Assembly: GCF_030676415.1 (NCBI RefSeq)
Contig: NZ_JAUUTW010000014.1
Span: 62,001 to 126,000, forward strand
DNA from: Peribacillus frigoritolerans
Lineage (GTDB): Bacteria; Bacillota; Bacilli; Bacillales; DSM-1321
Reading direction: 5' to 3'
Length of the DNA: 64,000 bases
The translations under genes and the position numbers were made by a program. Position 1 is the stretch's first letter; every line of letters starts with the position of its first letter. Shown piece by piece: positions 35,921-45,269 of this stretch. Below the pieces are notes generated by a model. That model searched no databases, was not told where the DNA came from, and worked only from the letters and a program-made list of their open reading frames with translations.

Positions 35921-36550
35921 ATGTCAATGAAAGGACAATGGAAAACTCTATTCCAATTATTTTGGACCTTTTTTAAAATAGCACCTGTCACATTCGGAGG
36001 CGGGTTTGCGATGATCCCTTTAATCGAAAAAGAAGTGGTTGAAAAGAGAGAATGGATGAGAAGCGAGGAAGTTACGGATGTTTTTGCGTTATCTCAGTCC
36101 GTACCGGGAGCTGTCGCTATTAACTCCGCCACCTTTATCGGCCATAGAATTGCCGGAATGAAGGGGGCAATGGCAGCCATGATCGGTGTTTCATTACCTA
36201 CCTTTTTAATTGTACTGCTCCTAGGCATTTTGTATTTTTTCATTCAGGATAATCCGAAGATAGAATCCGCATTCATATCGATCAGAGCTTCCATAGTAGC
36301 CATCATCGCGTATGCGGCTATCAAGATAGGAAAAACGGCTGTTGTAGACAAATCAACCTTCTGTATTCTAATAGTAGGAATTCCAGTCCTCTTCTTTCTT
36401 CACCCTGTGATAGTTATATTAGCAGGAGCTGTTGCGGGTATTATGACAATCTCCATTAAGAGAAAATTAGGTTACGATGTCAAGATGGACAGAAAAAATA
36501 TGAGAAAAGAAGAAAATGATTTCGAAACGTTCATGGGTGCCGGCATATAG
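35921..36550 (+). CDS. Chromate transporter, short-chain CHR family, first subunit
   Basis: The 209-residue membrane protein is a single CHR domain: FKIAPVTFGGGFAMIPLIEKEVV near the N-terminus, then ALSQSVPGAVAINSATFIGHRIAG, with about six helices. Short-chain ChrA proteins of bacilli work as pairs encoded side by side, together exporting chromate; a role in sulfate or other anion handling is possible. The ATG at 35921 follows an AGGAAG site. A second CHR gene begins 48 bases downstream. Confidence 0.9.
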   Translation: MSMKGQWKTLFQLFWTFFKIAPVTFGGGFAMIPLIEKEVVEKREWMRSEEVTDVFALSQSVPGAVAINSATFIGHRIAGMKGAMAAMIGVSLPTFLIVLLLGILYFFIQDNPKIESAFISIRASIVAIIAYAAIKIGKTAVVDKSTFCILIVGIPVLFFLHPVIVILAGAVAGIMTISIKRKLGYDVKMDRKNMRKEENDFETFMGAGI

Positions 36551-36598
36551 GTAAATCAAAAAAGGGTCAAACTAATTTTCAAGAAAGCGTGTGATGGA

Positions 36599-37144
36599 AT
36601 GATGGAATTGTGGGAGTTGTTTAGCACCTTCTTTATTATCGGCTTTGTATCGTTCGGAGGCGGATACGCCATGATTCCCGTAATAGAATCGGAAGTCTCA
36701 CAGCATGGATGGATGACGACGCAGCAATTTACCGATATAATCGCTATTTCCGGCATGTCCCCAGGACCTGTCACCGCCAATAGTGCCATTCTCGTTGGCT
36801 ATTCGACTGCTGGATTAGCAGGAGCCATATCATCTGCTCTCGGAATCTTGCTTCCTGCTATTATATTCGTAACCGTTATAGCCACCTTCTTCAGCAAATT
36901 GAATCATTATCCAGTTATTCAATCCATGTTTTATGGGTTAAGACCCATTGTCACCAGTTTAATCCTCTTTGCAGCGATCAGTTTAGCACTTTCCAATCAT
37001 ATGATGGCACCGAACTTTTCATGGCATACGATAAGCTTATTACTCATTTTTGGATTATCGTTATTTGCCCTAATGAAATTACGCTGGCACCCAGCCTATG
37101 TAATTATTCTTTCTGGTTTAGTTGGTGTTGTCCTCTATTCATGA
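36599..37144 (+). CDS. Chromate transporter, short-chain CHR family, second subunit
   Basis: The 181-residue protein is the second CHR half, with FIIGFVSFGGGYAMIPVIESEV and ISGMSPGPVTANSAILVGY. It is expected to form a heterodimer with the preceding protein in opposite membrane orientation. Starts at 36599 and 36602 (ATGATG) are both possible. No terminator directly follows; the nearest is the bidirectional hairpin at 37371-37408. Confidence 0.9.
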   Translation: MMELWELFSTFFIIGFVSFGGGYAMIPVIESEVSQHGWMTTQQFTDIIAISGMSPGPVTANSAILVGYSTAGLAGAISSALGILLPAIIFVTVIATFFSKLNHYPVIQSMFYGLRPIVTSLILFAAISLALSNHMMAPNFSWHTISLLLIFGLSLFALMKLRWHPAYVIILSGLVGVVLYS

Positions 37145-37370
37145 CAAATGTCGTACACACACCCATTATCAATATAGACCGGAATTAATCAGTTATTTTG
37201 GTTATGAAAAAAATTGTTTTCCATAAATTAAAGAAATACCAAGCAGATGAATTGGAATGAACAAGACGGCCTTGATTTGTTTCTGAACACTTAGGAACCC
37301 TTTTACTGACATAAGAGCGAGGATGACTTCTGAATAATTTTTTGCTTATGTTTTAGTATTTCTTCCATAC

Positions 37371-37408
37371 AAAAAACACCCTGCATCTAATGATTCAGGG
37401 TGTTTTTT
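37371..37408. terminator. Bidirectional intrinsic terminator between chrA pair and nhaC
   Basis: ACACCCTG and CAGGGTGT pair around a loop, flanked by A6 on the left and T6 on the right. It ends the NhaC-type gene (minus) and can stop chrA read-through (plus). Confidence 0.9.
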
Positions 37409-37424
37409 CATTATTATTCTCATC

Positions 37425-38741
37425 TTAGGAAGTACGTTTCTTCGTTTCATCATCTACCGGCTGAAACCGTGGAAAACCAATCAAGATGGCAACGACTCCA
37501 CAAAGTCCAATTAGTATTGGGTAATATGAATAAGGCAAGATGCTTACAGGAGAAATCTTTGCTACCCCTGCTGCAACAAGCAGTTGTGCTCCATATGGAA
37601 TTAATCCTTGGATACAACAGGCAAAAACGTCAAGTAAGCTCGCCGATTTACGCGGATCAATCCCATACTTTTCAGCAATATTTTTGGCAAGTGGCCCGGC
37701 AATGATAATCGAAATCGTGTTATTTGCCGTTGAAAGGTTCGTCAAACCAACAAGCCCGGCAATGCTGAATTCCGCCCCTTTTTTTGATTTGCTATTTCGG
37801 GTCACAAGGTGTAGAAGAAAATCGATACCACCATTATGTTTGATTACTGCTACCATACCTGCAATCAAAATGGCAAGGAAGGAGATTTCATACATGCCCG
37901 CCATTCCTTCTCCAGCTTTTTGAATGACACCCAACAGTTGATAACTTCCATCCGCCAAGCCGATAATTCCGGCAAATACGATTCCGATGGAAAGGACCAG
38001 GAACACATTGACTCCTGCCAATGCAGTGATCAATACACAAAGATATGGAAGAATCTTCACCCAATTATAAGACTGTTGGGAGATGTCAGCTTGTTCACCC
38101 ATCGTTAAAATTCCTAGGATGGCACATGTGATGATGGCCGCAGGTAAAACGATGAAAAAATTCACTTTAAACTTATCCTTCATTTTCGTTCCCTGAGTTC
38201 GAACTGCAGCGATTGTCGTATCTGAAATGAATGAAAGGTTATCCCCAAACATCGCACCGCCAATAACGGCCGCCATTGAAAGGGCAAGCGAAATGTCTGT
38301 TTGCTCACTAATTCCAACCCCGATAGGTGCTAGGGCTACAATCGTTCCCATGCTTGTACCCATGGATAGGGAAATAAAACAAGCGATAATGAAAATCCCT
38401 ACCATTAAAAGATTTTGCGGAAAAACCGCTAAGGCAAGATTCACGGTTGATTCAACTGCCCCCATGCCATTCGCAACTTCGGAAAAAGCGCCGGCTAAAA
38501 GGAAAATGATAACCATTAACATAATATTGGCGTCCCCGGCACCTTTACAGAAGATTTCAACCTTTTGATTGAAAGTCTCTTTCCGATTCATTGCCAATGC
38601 AGCTGCTGATGCAATTGAAATCGCTACAATCACCGGAAATGAATAAAAATCTTTAGTGATGATTCCGGACCCTATAAATAAAATTAAAAAAACGACAAAT
38701 GGGATCAATGCCCATGGATTCCCTTTATTGTTTGCACTCAT
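37425..38741 (-). CDS. NhaC-family Na+/H+ antiporter-like membrane protein
   Basis: The 438-residue protein has about 11-12 helices with the family segments SMGTSMGTIVALAPIGVG, GGAMFGDNLSFISDTT and LTNLSTANNTISIII. The DNLSFISDTT motif with its acidic residues is characteristic of NhaC-type carriers. Members include Na+/H+ and malate/lactate antiporters as well as the putative amino-acid carrier YuiF of Bacillus subtilis, so the substrate is open. The ATG at 38741 follows AGAGGTG; a GTG at 38750 is too close to that site. Confidence 0.88.
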   Translation of the reverse strand: MSANNKGNPWALIPFVVFLILFIGSGIITKDFYSFPVIVAISIASAAALAMNRKETFNQKVEIFCKGAGDANIMLMVIIFLLAGAFSEVANGMGAVESTVNLALAVFPQNLLMVGIFIIACFISLSMGTSMGTIVALAPIGVGISEQTDISLALSMAAVIGGAMFGDNLSFISDTTIAAVRTQGTKMKDKFKVNFFIVLPAAIITCAILGILTMGEQADISQQSYNWVKILPYLCVLITALAGVNVFLVLSIGIVFAGIIGLADGSYQLLGVIQKAGEGMAGMYEISFLAILIAGMVAVIKHNGGIDFLLHLVTRNSKSKKGAEFSIAGLVGLTNLSTANNTISIIIAGPLAKNIAEKYGIDPRKSASLLDVFACCIQGLIPYGAQLLVAAGVAKISPVSILPYSYYPILIGLCGVVAILIGFPRFQPVDDETKKRTS

Positions 38742-38871
38742 GATGAACACCTCTTTTTATTTTTTTCATGACATGTGTCACAGCTATTATTCTGTTAACA
38801 GTTAACGCAAATAACACCAATTTGAACTTGATTATCCAGTCATGGAGATATAGCTAATAAACTGTCGGCAT

Positions 38872-38913
38872 AAAAAAGACCCCTTCTATTTAACAACAAG
38901 AAGAGGTCTTTTA
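38872..38913. terminator. Bidirectional intrinsic terminator
   Basis: AAGACCCCTTCT pairs with AGAAGAGGTCTT (one mismatch; 38876-38887 with 38899-38910), flanked by A6 and by TTTTACTTT. It could end a minus-strand transcript covering the small frame at 38983-39213. No gene reads into it from the left. Confidence 0.75.
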
Positions 38914-38982
38914 CTTTATAAAAAACACCCTTCTCATCTTTCAGGCGAAAATCTGCCTGCTGGATTTGGCACAGCACTCCTA

Positions 38983-39213
38983 TTAAGTCCGCTGCCGAGA
39001 CATCTTCGGGCCAGTCCCTCCGTCTCTCTTGATAAGAAGATCTAAATTATATAATTTATCAAACATTACGATGTCTACCAGAAAAGTACCAGGCTGGAAA
39101 CTTGCCGAACACCATCTGAGTTTGTAAAAGTGACATCGAAAGTCTTTTAAAAACAAATATAAGAGTACAGCATTTTGTCTATTTTCGCAAGGTTTAGTTT
39201 TAAAGTATTTCAC
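38983..39213 (-). CDS. Unrecognised small frame (76 aa), doubtful
   Basis: A GTG at 39213 follows AAGGAGCGCAT, a good ribosome binding site, and a TATAAT box lies at 39229-39234. The predicted protein is basic, with three cysteines, and I do not recognise it. Composition is not convincing for a folded protein. A terminator hairpin follows 70 bases after the stop. The unit could be a small gene, a decayed gene fragment or a small RNA. This lies in a 608-base gap between NhaC and SRAP genes; apart from the terminators nothing else is seen there. Confidence 0.3.
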   Translation of the reverse strand: MKYFKTKPCENRQNAVLLYLFLKDFRCHFYKLRWCSASFQPGTFLVDIVMFDKLYNLDLLIKRDGGTGPKMSRQRT

Positions 39214-39341
39214 ATGCGCTCCTTAATGATTATAAAGAGTCTTGACATGAGCAGTTAATCAGTTGATTTCAATAATGAAATGCTTGTTATATTTGGATAA
39301 AACATCAAATATAGCCATTTGGGGACGTGATTCATATAAAA

Positions 39342-39362
39342 AGAGGTCTAATGACCTCTCAG
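39342..39362 (-). terminator. Intrinsic terminator at the SRAP stop codon
   Basis: On the minus strand AGAGGTC and GACCTCT pair around ATTA (39342-39359), followed by TTTTTATATG. The stem touches the TGA stop of the SRAP gene. Confidence 0.8.
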
Positions 39363-40030
39363 CAAATTTGTTGAATTAGGTTAGGTGAATTATTTTTAGT
39401 GGAGTTCACATCAGTCGATACTTCAAATGCTTCCATCTGTTCCGAATCGAATGACTTTAAATATTGTTGCAGATATGCAGGATCATTAATGGATGGATTC
39501 AACCAATCTTTTTCATCTTCTGGTTTAAGGATGACAGGCATACGATCATGAATGCTGGTCATTAGCTCATTAGGAACGGTTGTTATAACGGAGCACGAAT
39601 AGATGCTGATGCCTTCAGAAGATTTCCAGGATTCCCAGAGACCGGCCATTCCAAATGGAGCATGATTCTTCAGTTTTATTCGCATCGGTATTTTTCTCTC
39701 TGGTGTCTTCTTCCATTCATAAAAAGAGTCAGCGATTATCAAGCATCTCTTCTTCTTATACGCATTCTTGAAGCTTGCTTTCTCTGCAATGGTTTCCGCT
39801 CTGGCATTGATCATTTTATAGCCCTCTTTTTCGTCTTTTGCCCAGAAAGGAATGAGTCCCCACCGAAGATATCCAAGTCGATTCCTTGCCCCGTCATTAA
39901 TGACGGAGAGCACGGATTGAGAGGGAGCAATATTGTAGCTGAATTGGTATTCCCCATCAAATGATCCTTGAATATCAAACCGTTCTTTTATTTCTTCAAT
40001 GTCAGTGAAAAGGGTGAAACGCCCACACAT
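39359..40030 (-). CDS. SRAP domain protein (SOS response-associated peptidase, YedK/HMCES family)
   Basis: The 223-residue protein has all SRAP landmarks: Cys2 exposed after Met removal (MCGRFTLF), YNIAPSQ, WGLIPFWAKD, MINARAETIAEKASFKNA, ADSFYEWKK with the catalytic glutamate, and the histidine in SIHDRMPVIL. Family members form a thiazolidine DNA-protein crosslink at abasic sites in single-stranded DNA and later release it. In Bacillus subtilis the homologues are YoaM and phage-borne YoqW. No LexA box was evident to me just upstream. Confidence 0.95.
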   Translation of the reverse strand: MCGRFTLFTDIEEIKERFDIQGSFDGEYQFSYNIAPSQSVLSVINDGARNRLGYLRWGLIPFWAKDEKEGYKMINARAETIAEKASFKNAYKKKRCLIIADSFYEWKKTPERKIPMRIKLKNHAPFGMAGLWESWKSSEGISIYSCSVITTVPNELMTSIHDRMPVILKPEDEKDWLNPSINDPAYLQQYLKSFDSEQMEAFEVSTDVNSTKNNSPNLIQQIC

Positions 40031-40091
40031 AAATATCGCCTACCGTATTAGAATTTATTACAGTGTAACAAATGGAACGGGCAGGCACAAA

Positions 40092-40247
40092 TCAGCGTTC
40101 TAAAATCCTGATGTCGGTAAATGATTGATTAAATAATTCGCTGGAAATCAATAGAGTGCCTAGGACTTCTCTTTCATCTTCAGCTTTAATGATTTCCGAC
40201 AAAATTAAGGTACTGCCATTCCTGACCGTTACTTTATATTCATTCAT
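40092..40247 (-). CDS. Small acidic protein of 51 aa, unknown function
   Basis: A short frame starts at the ATG at 40247 with an AGGGGGGATTTT ribosome binding site and ends at a TGA at 40092. The product reads like a small beta-rich domain (MNEYKVTVRNGSTLILSEII at the start, SFTDIRILER at the end) and has no signal or membrane segment. I do not recognise the family. It lies 61 bases upstream of the SRAP gene on the same strand and might be co-transcribed with it. Confidence 0.6.
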   Translation of the reverse strand: MNEYKVTVRNGSTLILSEIIKAEDEREVLGTLLISSELFNQSFTDIRILER

Positions 40248-40418
40248 AAAATCCCCCCTAGATGATTGTTATTATAAACCAAAAACCCACAAGTATCAGT
40301 ATTGAACTTTGGCAGAGTCATGGTTAATCCTCTAAAGGAGAGTCTATATGCCTTTATATTTTAAAGGGGTAGTCAACGAAGCGATGCCCGGAACCATAAA
40401 CCCCTGTAAAGAAGGCGT

Positions 40419-40453
40419 AAAAAAGACCGTCCATGAATGATTCATGGACAGTC
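40419..40453 (-). terminator. Intrinsic terminator after hutG
   Basis: On the minus strand GACTGTCCATGAA pairs with TTCATGGACGGTC (one mismatch; loop TCA) and is followed by TTTTTTTACG. It lies about 130 bases after the HutG stop; the bases between show no gene. On the plus strand there is no T-run. Confidence 0.8.
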
Positions 40454-40584
40454 TGGGCGCTGTCAAAGGTTTTACGCTTCAATACGGATAATTGATTATG
40501 GTGAAAGGCCTTACATTCGGTACGATAAGGAATGCTCTTTCAGGAAGGACCTAATTGGAGTTGTCCCCATTCCATGTCCATTCA

Positions 40585-41541
40585 TTATTTAAAATGCAGC
40601 AAAACCTCATTTATTAAATGTGCTGCCAATGTAACGGTTTTATTATTTTCGTCCAACGAAGGATTCACTTCCGAAATATCAAAGGAGAGGATCTTTTCAT
40701 TCGATACGATATGCCTAATAAGGGCACGGACCAATTTCGGATTCAGTCCAAACGGCGATGGAGCACTTACCCCAGGTGCGTAGGCTGAATCAATAACGTC
40801 CGTACATAATGTAAGAATAATGTAGTCATTTTCCTTAACGAATTCATTTATCCGCCGCTTCGTTTCATCCATTTCGTTCAATGACAAATCTTCTTCCAAT
40901 ATGTAGTCGGCCTTACTTCTCTCAGCAGTTTCAAACAATGCCTTCGTATTCCCCTGCTTCTGAATTCCGACACATAAATATCCACAACTTTGATCTTCGT
41001 CCAAAATCTGCTTAAACATCGTTCCTGATGAACTTTCTTTTTCATAAGGCCTCATATCAAAGTGAGCGTCAATGTTAATGACCCCTAATCTAGCTTTTGG
41101 TCCAATGGATTTCCTAACCCCAAGATAATGGCCATACAGGGTTTCGTGTCCTCCCCCAAGTATGATAGGAATCGCTTTACTCTCCAATATCCGGGCAACA
41201 GCTGATCCCAGTTGGGATTGGGCGTCCTCCATCTCTGTACTTTCACATATTACATCGCCAGCATCCACCAGCTCGGTTTGGGAAGGTAAGTGACAGGGTA
41301 ATTTTGCCAATGACTGCCTAATATGATCAGGACCCTCTGCAGCACCAATTCTGCCTTTATTCCTTTTGACGCCTTCATCACATTTGAAGCCAATCAATCC
41401 AAAGGTCCTTGATGCATTGGAAGAGATGGCTAATTCCGAAATCGGTGCCAAGCGTACTCTTTGGTGGTATCTGAAGCTGTTCATGTCAGATTGGGAATCG
41501 ATTCTTCCATTCCAATATTTTAAAGTCGGATTTGTATACAT
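40585..41541 (-). CDS. hutG: Formimidoylglutamase (arginase/ureohydrolase family)
   Basis: The 318-residue enzyme hydrolyses N-formimidoyl-L-glutamate to glutamate and formamide, the last step of histidine use. Metal-site motifs are GGGHE near residue 130, NIDAHFD near residue 158, and TLCTDVIDSAYAPGVSAPSP near residue 245; the last has Cys where arginases have the first Asp of DxD. The AAAGGAG site precedes the ATG at 41541. Other hut genes are absent and a LysR gene is divergent, so it may serve another guanidino or formimino compound. The name is the best family match. Confidence 0.85.
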   Translation of the reverse strand: MYTNPTLKYWNGRIDSQSDMNSFRYHQRVRLAPISELAISSNASRTFGLIGFKCDEGVKRNKGRIGAAEGPDHIRQSLAKLPCHLPSQTELVDAGDVICESTEMEDAQSQLGSAVARILESKAIPIILGGGHETLYGHYLGVRKSIGPKARLGVINIDAHFDMRPYEKESSSGTMFKQILDEDQSCGYLCVGIQKQGNTKALFETAERSKADYILEEDLSLNEMDETKRRINEFVKENDYIILTLCTDVIDSAYAPGVSAPSPFGLNPKLVRALIRHIVSNEKILSFDISEVNPSLDENNKTVTLAAHLINEVLLHFK

Positions 41542-41633
41542 AATTTCTCCTTTATTTAAAAAATTCCGAAATATCTTTTTTAAAAATTATAAATGAGATA
41601 ATATATAATTACCAATACAAAAATTCAATATAT

Positions 41634-41652
41634 CTATAGTTTAAAGCTATAG
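41634..41652. promoter_or_regulatory. Candidate LysR site in the hutG-LysR gap
   Basis: CTATAG, seven bases, CTATAG forms a symmetric element directly before the LysR ribosome binding site. Position suggests autoregulation of the LysR gene. The motif is short, so the call is tentative. Confidence 0.4.
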
Positions 41653-41664
41653 AAAGGAGAATGA

Positions 41665-42567
41665 ATGGATCTTCGTCAACTTCGGTATTTCACCACCATT
41701 GTCCAGGAAAAGAATTTCTCAAAAGCGGCAAAAATCCTGCATATATCACAACCTTCCCTAAGCAATGCCATAATGAAATTAGAAAATGAAGTTAGTTTTC
41801 AGCTTTTGGAACGTAATACAAGAGGGCTTGAGCTCACGGAAGCAGGGGGGATTTTTTATACAAGATCTGTTGATCTGTTAAGAAGATTCGATAATATGCA
41901 AGTAGAGCTTAAGGAAATGAAGGATGTTGGAAGCGGAACAGTATCTATAGGCTCCATAGAATCCTTCAAATATTGGTTCCCGAAGATTATCAGGAATTTT
42001 AAAATCAATTATCCTAATATTCATATTAAAGTCAGGGAAATATTAGGGGAAGAGAAAGTTTTCGATTCGTTAAATCGGTATAATGTTCATTTCACTATCA
42101 CCAACCAGCCCATCAACAACGATGAAATTCTGTCCACTCCTCTTTATAATGAAAAATTCATGCTTTTAATCCATAAAGATGACGAGTTAAACGAAAAAGA
42201 GTCCATCACTTTCCAAGACATTGCAGAGAAAGAATTGATCATCAGTACAACTGGATTTCAAACAAGAGATGATATCTTAAGAGCATTTAAGAGTGAAAAT
42301 GCAATTCCCAATATCATATACGAAATAGAAAGGCTTGAAACGGCTTGCAGTTTGGTGGAAGAAGGGCTTGGGGTTACAATTTTACCGGAAAGCTATATAA
42401 AATCCGCTGCAACGCCCAATACTGCAATTCGCGAAATTGATTCGAAATTTTTGGAAAGGACTGTTTTCCTGGCTTATTTGAAAGATCGTTATCTGTCCCC
42501 TGCGGTATGTAGGTTAGTCGAGGACATACAGAGCTTTTTTAAGAGTGATGTTAGGACCGGTGACTAA
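41665..42567 (+). CDS. LysR-family regulator divergent from hutG
   Basis: The 300-residue protein begins MDLRQLRYFTTIVQEKNFSK with ILHISQPSLSNAIMKLE as the recognition helix, then a LysR substrate domain (VGSGTVSIGSIESFKYWFP). The ATG at 41665 follows AAAGGAGAATGA. It is divergent from hutG with 123 bases between starts, the usual arrangement of a LysR protein and its target. The effector is unknown; formimidoylglutamate or a related amino acid is a guess. Confidence 0.92.
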   Translation: MDLRQLRYFTTIVQEKNFSKAAKILHISQPSLSNAIMKLENEVSFQLLERNTRGLELTEAGGIFYTRSVDLLRRFDNMQVELKEMKDVGSGTVSIGSIESFKYWFPKIIRNFKINYPNIHIKVREILGEEKVFDSLNRYNVHFTITNQPINNDEILSTPLYNEKFMLLIHKDDELNEKESITFQDIAEKELIISTTGFQTRDDILRAFKSENAIPNIIYEIERLETACSLVEEGLGVTILPESYIKSAATPNTAIREIDSKFLERTVFLAYLKDRYLSPAVCRLVEDIQSFFKSDVRTGD

Positions 42568-42661
42568 ATGATGACGAATTAATTAAATAAAAAAATAATC
42601 GATCTATCACTTATTTTGATTCAACGTTATAAGGAAAAACACTTAAGACTTCCTTCCAAAT

Positions 42662-42684
42662 ATGTGAGTTCCCCTCACATTTTC
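42662..42684 (+). terminator. Short hairpin after the LysR gene
   Basis: ATGTGAG and CTCACAT pair around TTCCC, followed by TTTTC. It is about 95 bases after the LysR stop and may be a weak terminator. The rest of the 288-base gap shows nothing. Confidence 0.5.
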
Positions 42685-42855
42685 AGGTGTTTCATGTGTT
42701 TTCCCTATTTCACTTCATTTTGTTTTTTAAATAACGTCCAAACCATGCAATTAATTGAATAGTTCTATTCATTCTCTGAATAACGGGCTGATAGCGAAAA
42801 TCATGTAAGTACGTCCTAACTAACCGCTCGTTTGTTTCAATCAATAATAAAAGGC

Positions 42856-43611
42856 CTAAATATAAAAAATATAATCCTCCGGCAATACCCTTTTTAAGAA
42901 CTTCTTCGTTCTTTCTTCTTTTGGGTTCACAAAAATTTCTTTAGGTGATCCCTCTTCCACTATGACACCTGCATCCATAAAGATCACTTTGTTTGCTACA
43001 TCCTTTGCAAAGGACATTTCATGCGTGACGACTAACATCGTAGTTCCTTCTTTGGCAATTTGCTTCATCACCGTCAGTACTTCTCCGACCAATTCAGGGT
43101 CCAATGCCGAAGTTGGTTCGTCAAATAAAATAATGTCAGGGTTTAAAGCAACCGCTCTCGCAATCCCAACCCTTTGCTGCTGACCACCTGATAGTTCACT
43201 AGGGTAAGCATCATATTTTTCTGACAAGCCTACTTTATCCAATGCTTTTTTACCAATCTCATATGCTTCTGCTTTCGCAATCTTCCTTCCAATAACCAGT
43301 CCTTCCGTCACATTTTCCAATGCCGTTTTATTAGTAAAAAGATTATAATTTTGAAAAACAAAGGCTATCTTTTGCCTAATTCCATGGATCACTTTTTTTG
43401 ATGCCGTCCTAAGACTTACATCAATATCTCCAAAAACGGCATGCCCTTGATCGGCTTTTTCAAGAAAGTTAATGCATCGAAGTAATGTGGTCTTACCAGA
43501 ACCACTTGGACCCAAGATTACCACCACATCACCCTTGTCTATTTTTAAATCCACACCTTTTAAAATCTCATTTTCACCGAATGATTTATGAATATTTGTA
43601 ATTTCTAACAT
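42856..43611 (-). CDS. Polar amino acid / cystine-type ABC transporter, ATP-binding protein
   Basis: The 251-residue ATPase has Walker [10 protein letters not shown] near residue 34, signature [14 protein letters not shown], Walker [13 protein letters not shown] and the switch histidine in VVTHEMSFA. It belongs to the GlnQ/TcyN group of amino acid importers. The ATG at 43611 follows AGGGGTGG; a GTG at 43620 is less likely. It is the last gene of the four-gene importer operon with two permeases and a lipoprotein binding protein. Confidence 0.93.
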   Translation of the reverse strand: MLEITNIHKSFGENEILKGVDLKIDKGDVVVILGPSGSGKTTLLRCINFLEKADQGHAVFGDIDVSLRTASKKVIHGIRQKIAFVFQNYNLFTNKTALENVTEGLVIGRKIAKAEAYEIGKKALDKVGLSEKYDAYPSELSGGQQQRVGIARAVALNPDIILFDEPTSALDPELVGEVLTVMKQIAKEGTTMLVVTHEMSFAKDVANKVIFMDAGVIVEEGSPKEIFVNPKEERTKKFLKRVLPEDYIFYI

Positions 43612-43633
43612 TTCTGCCACCCCTGCTCTTTTT

Positions 43634-44347
43634 TCAGATGCTCACTGCTTTAAACCTGCTCACTCGTTTTTCATACCTTTTAAACAAGTATTCAACTAAA
43701 CTACATAAAATTAGGTATACAAGAAAGATATCAATATATGCCTCAACATAATTGTAGCCTACATTGGCAGCTACCTTGGCCCTTAAAGTGATTTCCTGCA
43801 ATGAAAGAGCATAGCCCAAAGATGTCGCTTTAATCAGATTGACTGTGGCTGTACATATATTCGGTAACGCTACTACCAATGTCTGTGGAATGATAATTCT
43901 CCTAAATGCTTGCGCAGTTGTTAATCCGACAGCATATGAAGCTTCCAGCTGCCCTTTGCTCACTGTGCTAATTGCCGAACGAAACACTTCTATGAGTATA
44001 GCTGTCGTATTCAATGAGAAAACTATGAATGCGTACCATATCGGGTTGACATCGTATACTTTCATTTCGACATCATACCTTTCAAATATAGAAGTCAGCA
44101 TTAATGGCACACTGCTATAAATGATGAAAATTTGTATAATGACGGGAGTTCCTCTTACAAAGGAAACGTATATCTGTGCTAAACGATTTAATACCGGGAT
44201 TTGATTTATTCTTGATAAAGCAAGTAAAAACCCTAATGGCAGGGCAACGATCAAAGCTACAATCGTAATGAATAAAGTGATTGGCACCCCTGATAACGCT
44301 ACAAAAAAGGTTTCCACTAAAAACTTATAATCCAGACCTTCCGACAT
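43634..44347 (-). CDS. Amino acid ABC transporter permease (His/Glu/Gln/Arg/opine type)
   Basis: The 237-residue protein has about five helices, the N-terminal [20 protein letters not shown] segment, [18 protein letters not shown], and the ATPase-contact loop [21 protein letters not shown]. It pairs with the second permease of the operon. The ATG at 44347 has a GAGGGGTGAC site and is 12 bases after the other permease gene. Confidence 0.93.
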   Translation of the reverse strand: MSEGLDYKFLVETFFVALSGVPITLFITIVALIVALPLGFLLALSRINQIPVLNRLAQIYVSFVRGTPVIIQIFIIYSSVPLMLTSIFERYDVEMKVYDVNPIWYAFIVFSLNTTAILIEVFRSAISTVSKGQLEASYAVGLTTAQAFRRIIIPQTLVVALPNICTATVNLIKATSLGYALSLQEITLRAKVAANVGYNYVEAYIDIFLVYLILCSLVEYLFKRYEKRVSRFKAVSI

Positions 44348-44359
44348 TCTGTCACCCCT

Positions 44360-45067
44360 CTATGCAGTTGTTATCACTTGTTTTCCTTTACTGAATGCCT
44401 TTTCCAATTTTAAGAACAGTTTTTCAATGACAATCGACAATGTCCAGTAAATAACAGCCAATGCAAGATAAATTTCCAATGCATGTGTATTATAGTTTCC
44501 GGCTATTATGAGCTCTGCCTTCCCCATGATATCTATCAATCCGATTGTATATGCCAAAGATCCTTCTTTCATTAATTCAAGTAAGCTGTTACCGAAGTTT
44601 GGTAACGCGACTACAAAAGCCTGTGGTAAAATTATTCTCCGGTAAGCTTGCGTATGACTTAATCCCACACTTACTGCCGCCTCAAATTGCCCTCTATCAA
44701 TTGATTCAAGCGATGATCTGATAACTTCTGACATTGCAGCGGCAAATTGAAGCGAAAAGGTTATCACTACAAATACTGCTTTATCAATATCATTGAGATT
44801 TATGCCAAAATTCCCTGCAATTGCAGGGATACCATAATACGTTAAGAAAAGCAGAACTATAGAGGGTGTACATCTTAATATCGTTGTATATCCATAGGCA
44901 AATTTCTTGGCAATTTTACTATTTCCAAGTTTCATGATCGCTAAGATGAAACCTAAGATTGACCCGAACAAGACCGATAGACCCGTAACCATTAATGTTA
45001 CTTTTAGAAAAGGAACTAACAATGGTACCGACTCGGCTATGTATGCTAAATCAAAGTATTTTTCCAT
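44360..45067 (-). CDS. Amino acid ABC transporter permease (second subunit)
   Basis: The 235-residue protein is homologous to the following permease. It has GYTTILRCTPSIVLLFLTYYG and the ATPase-contact loop EAAVSVGLSHTQAYRRIILPQ. Two different permeases in one operon resemble the TcyL-TcyM cystine importer of Bacillus subtilis. Its ATG has a GGAGGTGAAGT site; 202 bases separate it from the binding protein gene, and no gene is seen in that gap. Confidence 0.93.
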   Translation of the reverse strand: MEKYFDLAYIAESVPLLVPFLKVTLMVTGLSVLFGSILGFILAIMKLGNSKIAKKFAYGYTTILRCTPSIVLLFLTYYGIPAIAGNFGINLNDIDKAVFVVITFSLQFAAAMSEVIRSSLESIDRGQFEAAVSVGLSHTQAYRRIILPQAFVVALPNFGNSLLELMKEGSLAYTIGLIDIMGKAELIIAGNYNTHALEIYLALAVIYWTLSIVIEKLFLKLEKAFSKGKQVITTA

Positions 45068-45269
45068 ACTTCACCTCCATCTGCTTTCCATTGAGGATTG
45101 GGATTTTCAACTAATCATTCTTTAGAAGGCCAGTAAATAAAAAACTTGACATCTCTTTAAATACCAAGGTTTATTTGAGGCCCCTTCCAAGAAAAGCCAT
45201 ATAAAGAAAATGACAAGTCATAACCTATTGATTGACATTTTAATGCTTGTTTTGCTAAGGGCTTCGTTA

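Noticed and set aside
40348..40440. 30-codon plus-strand frame with an AAAGGAG site between the small gene and hutG
   Set aside because: It ends inside the hutG terminator and has no recognisable product or conservation clue; kept only as a note.
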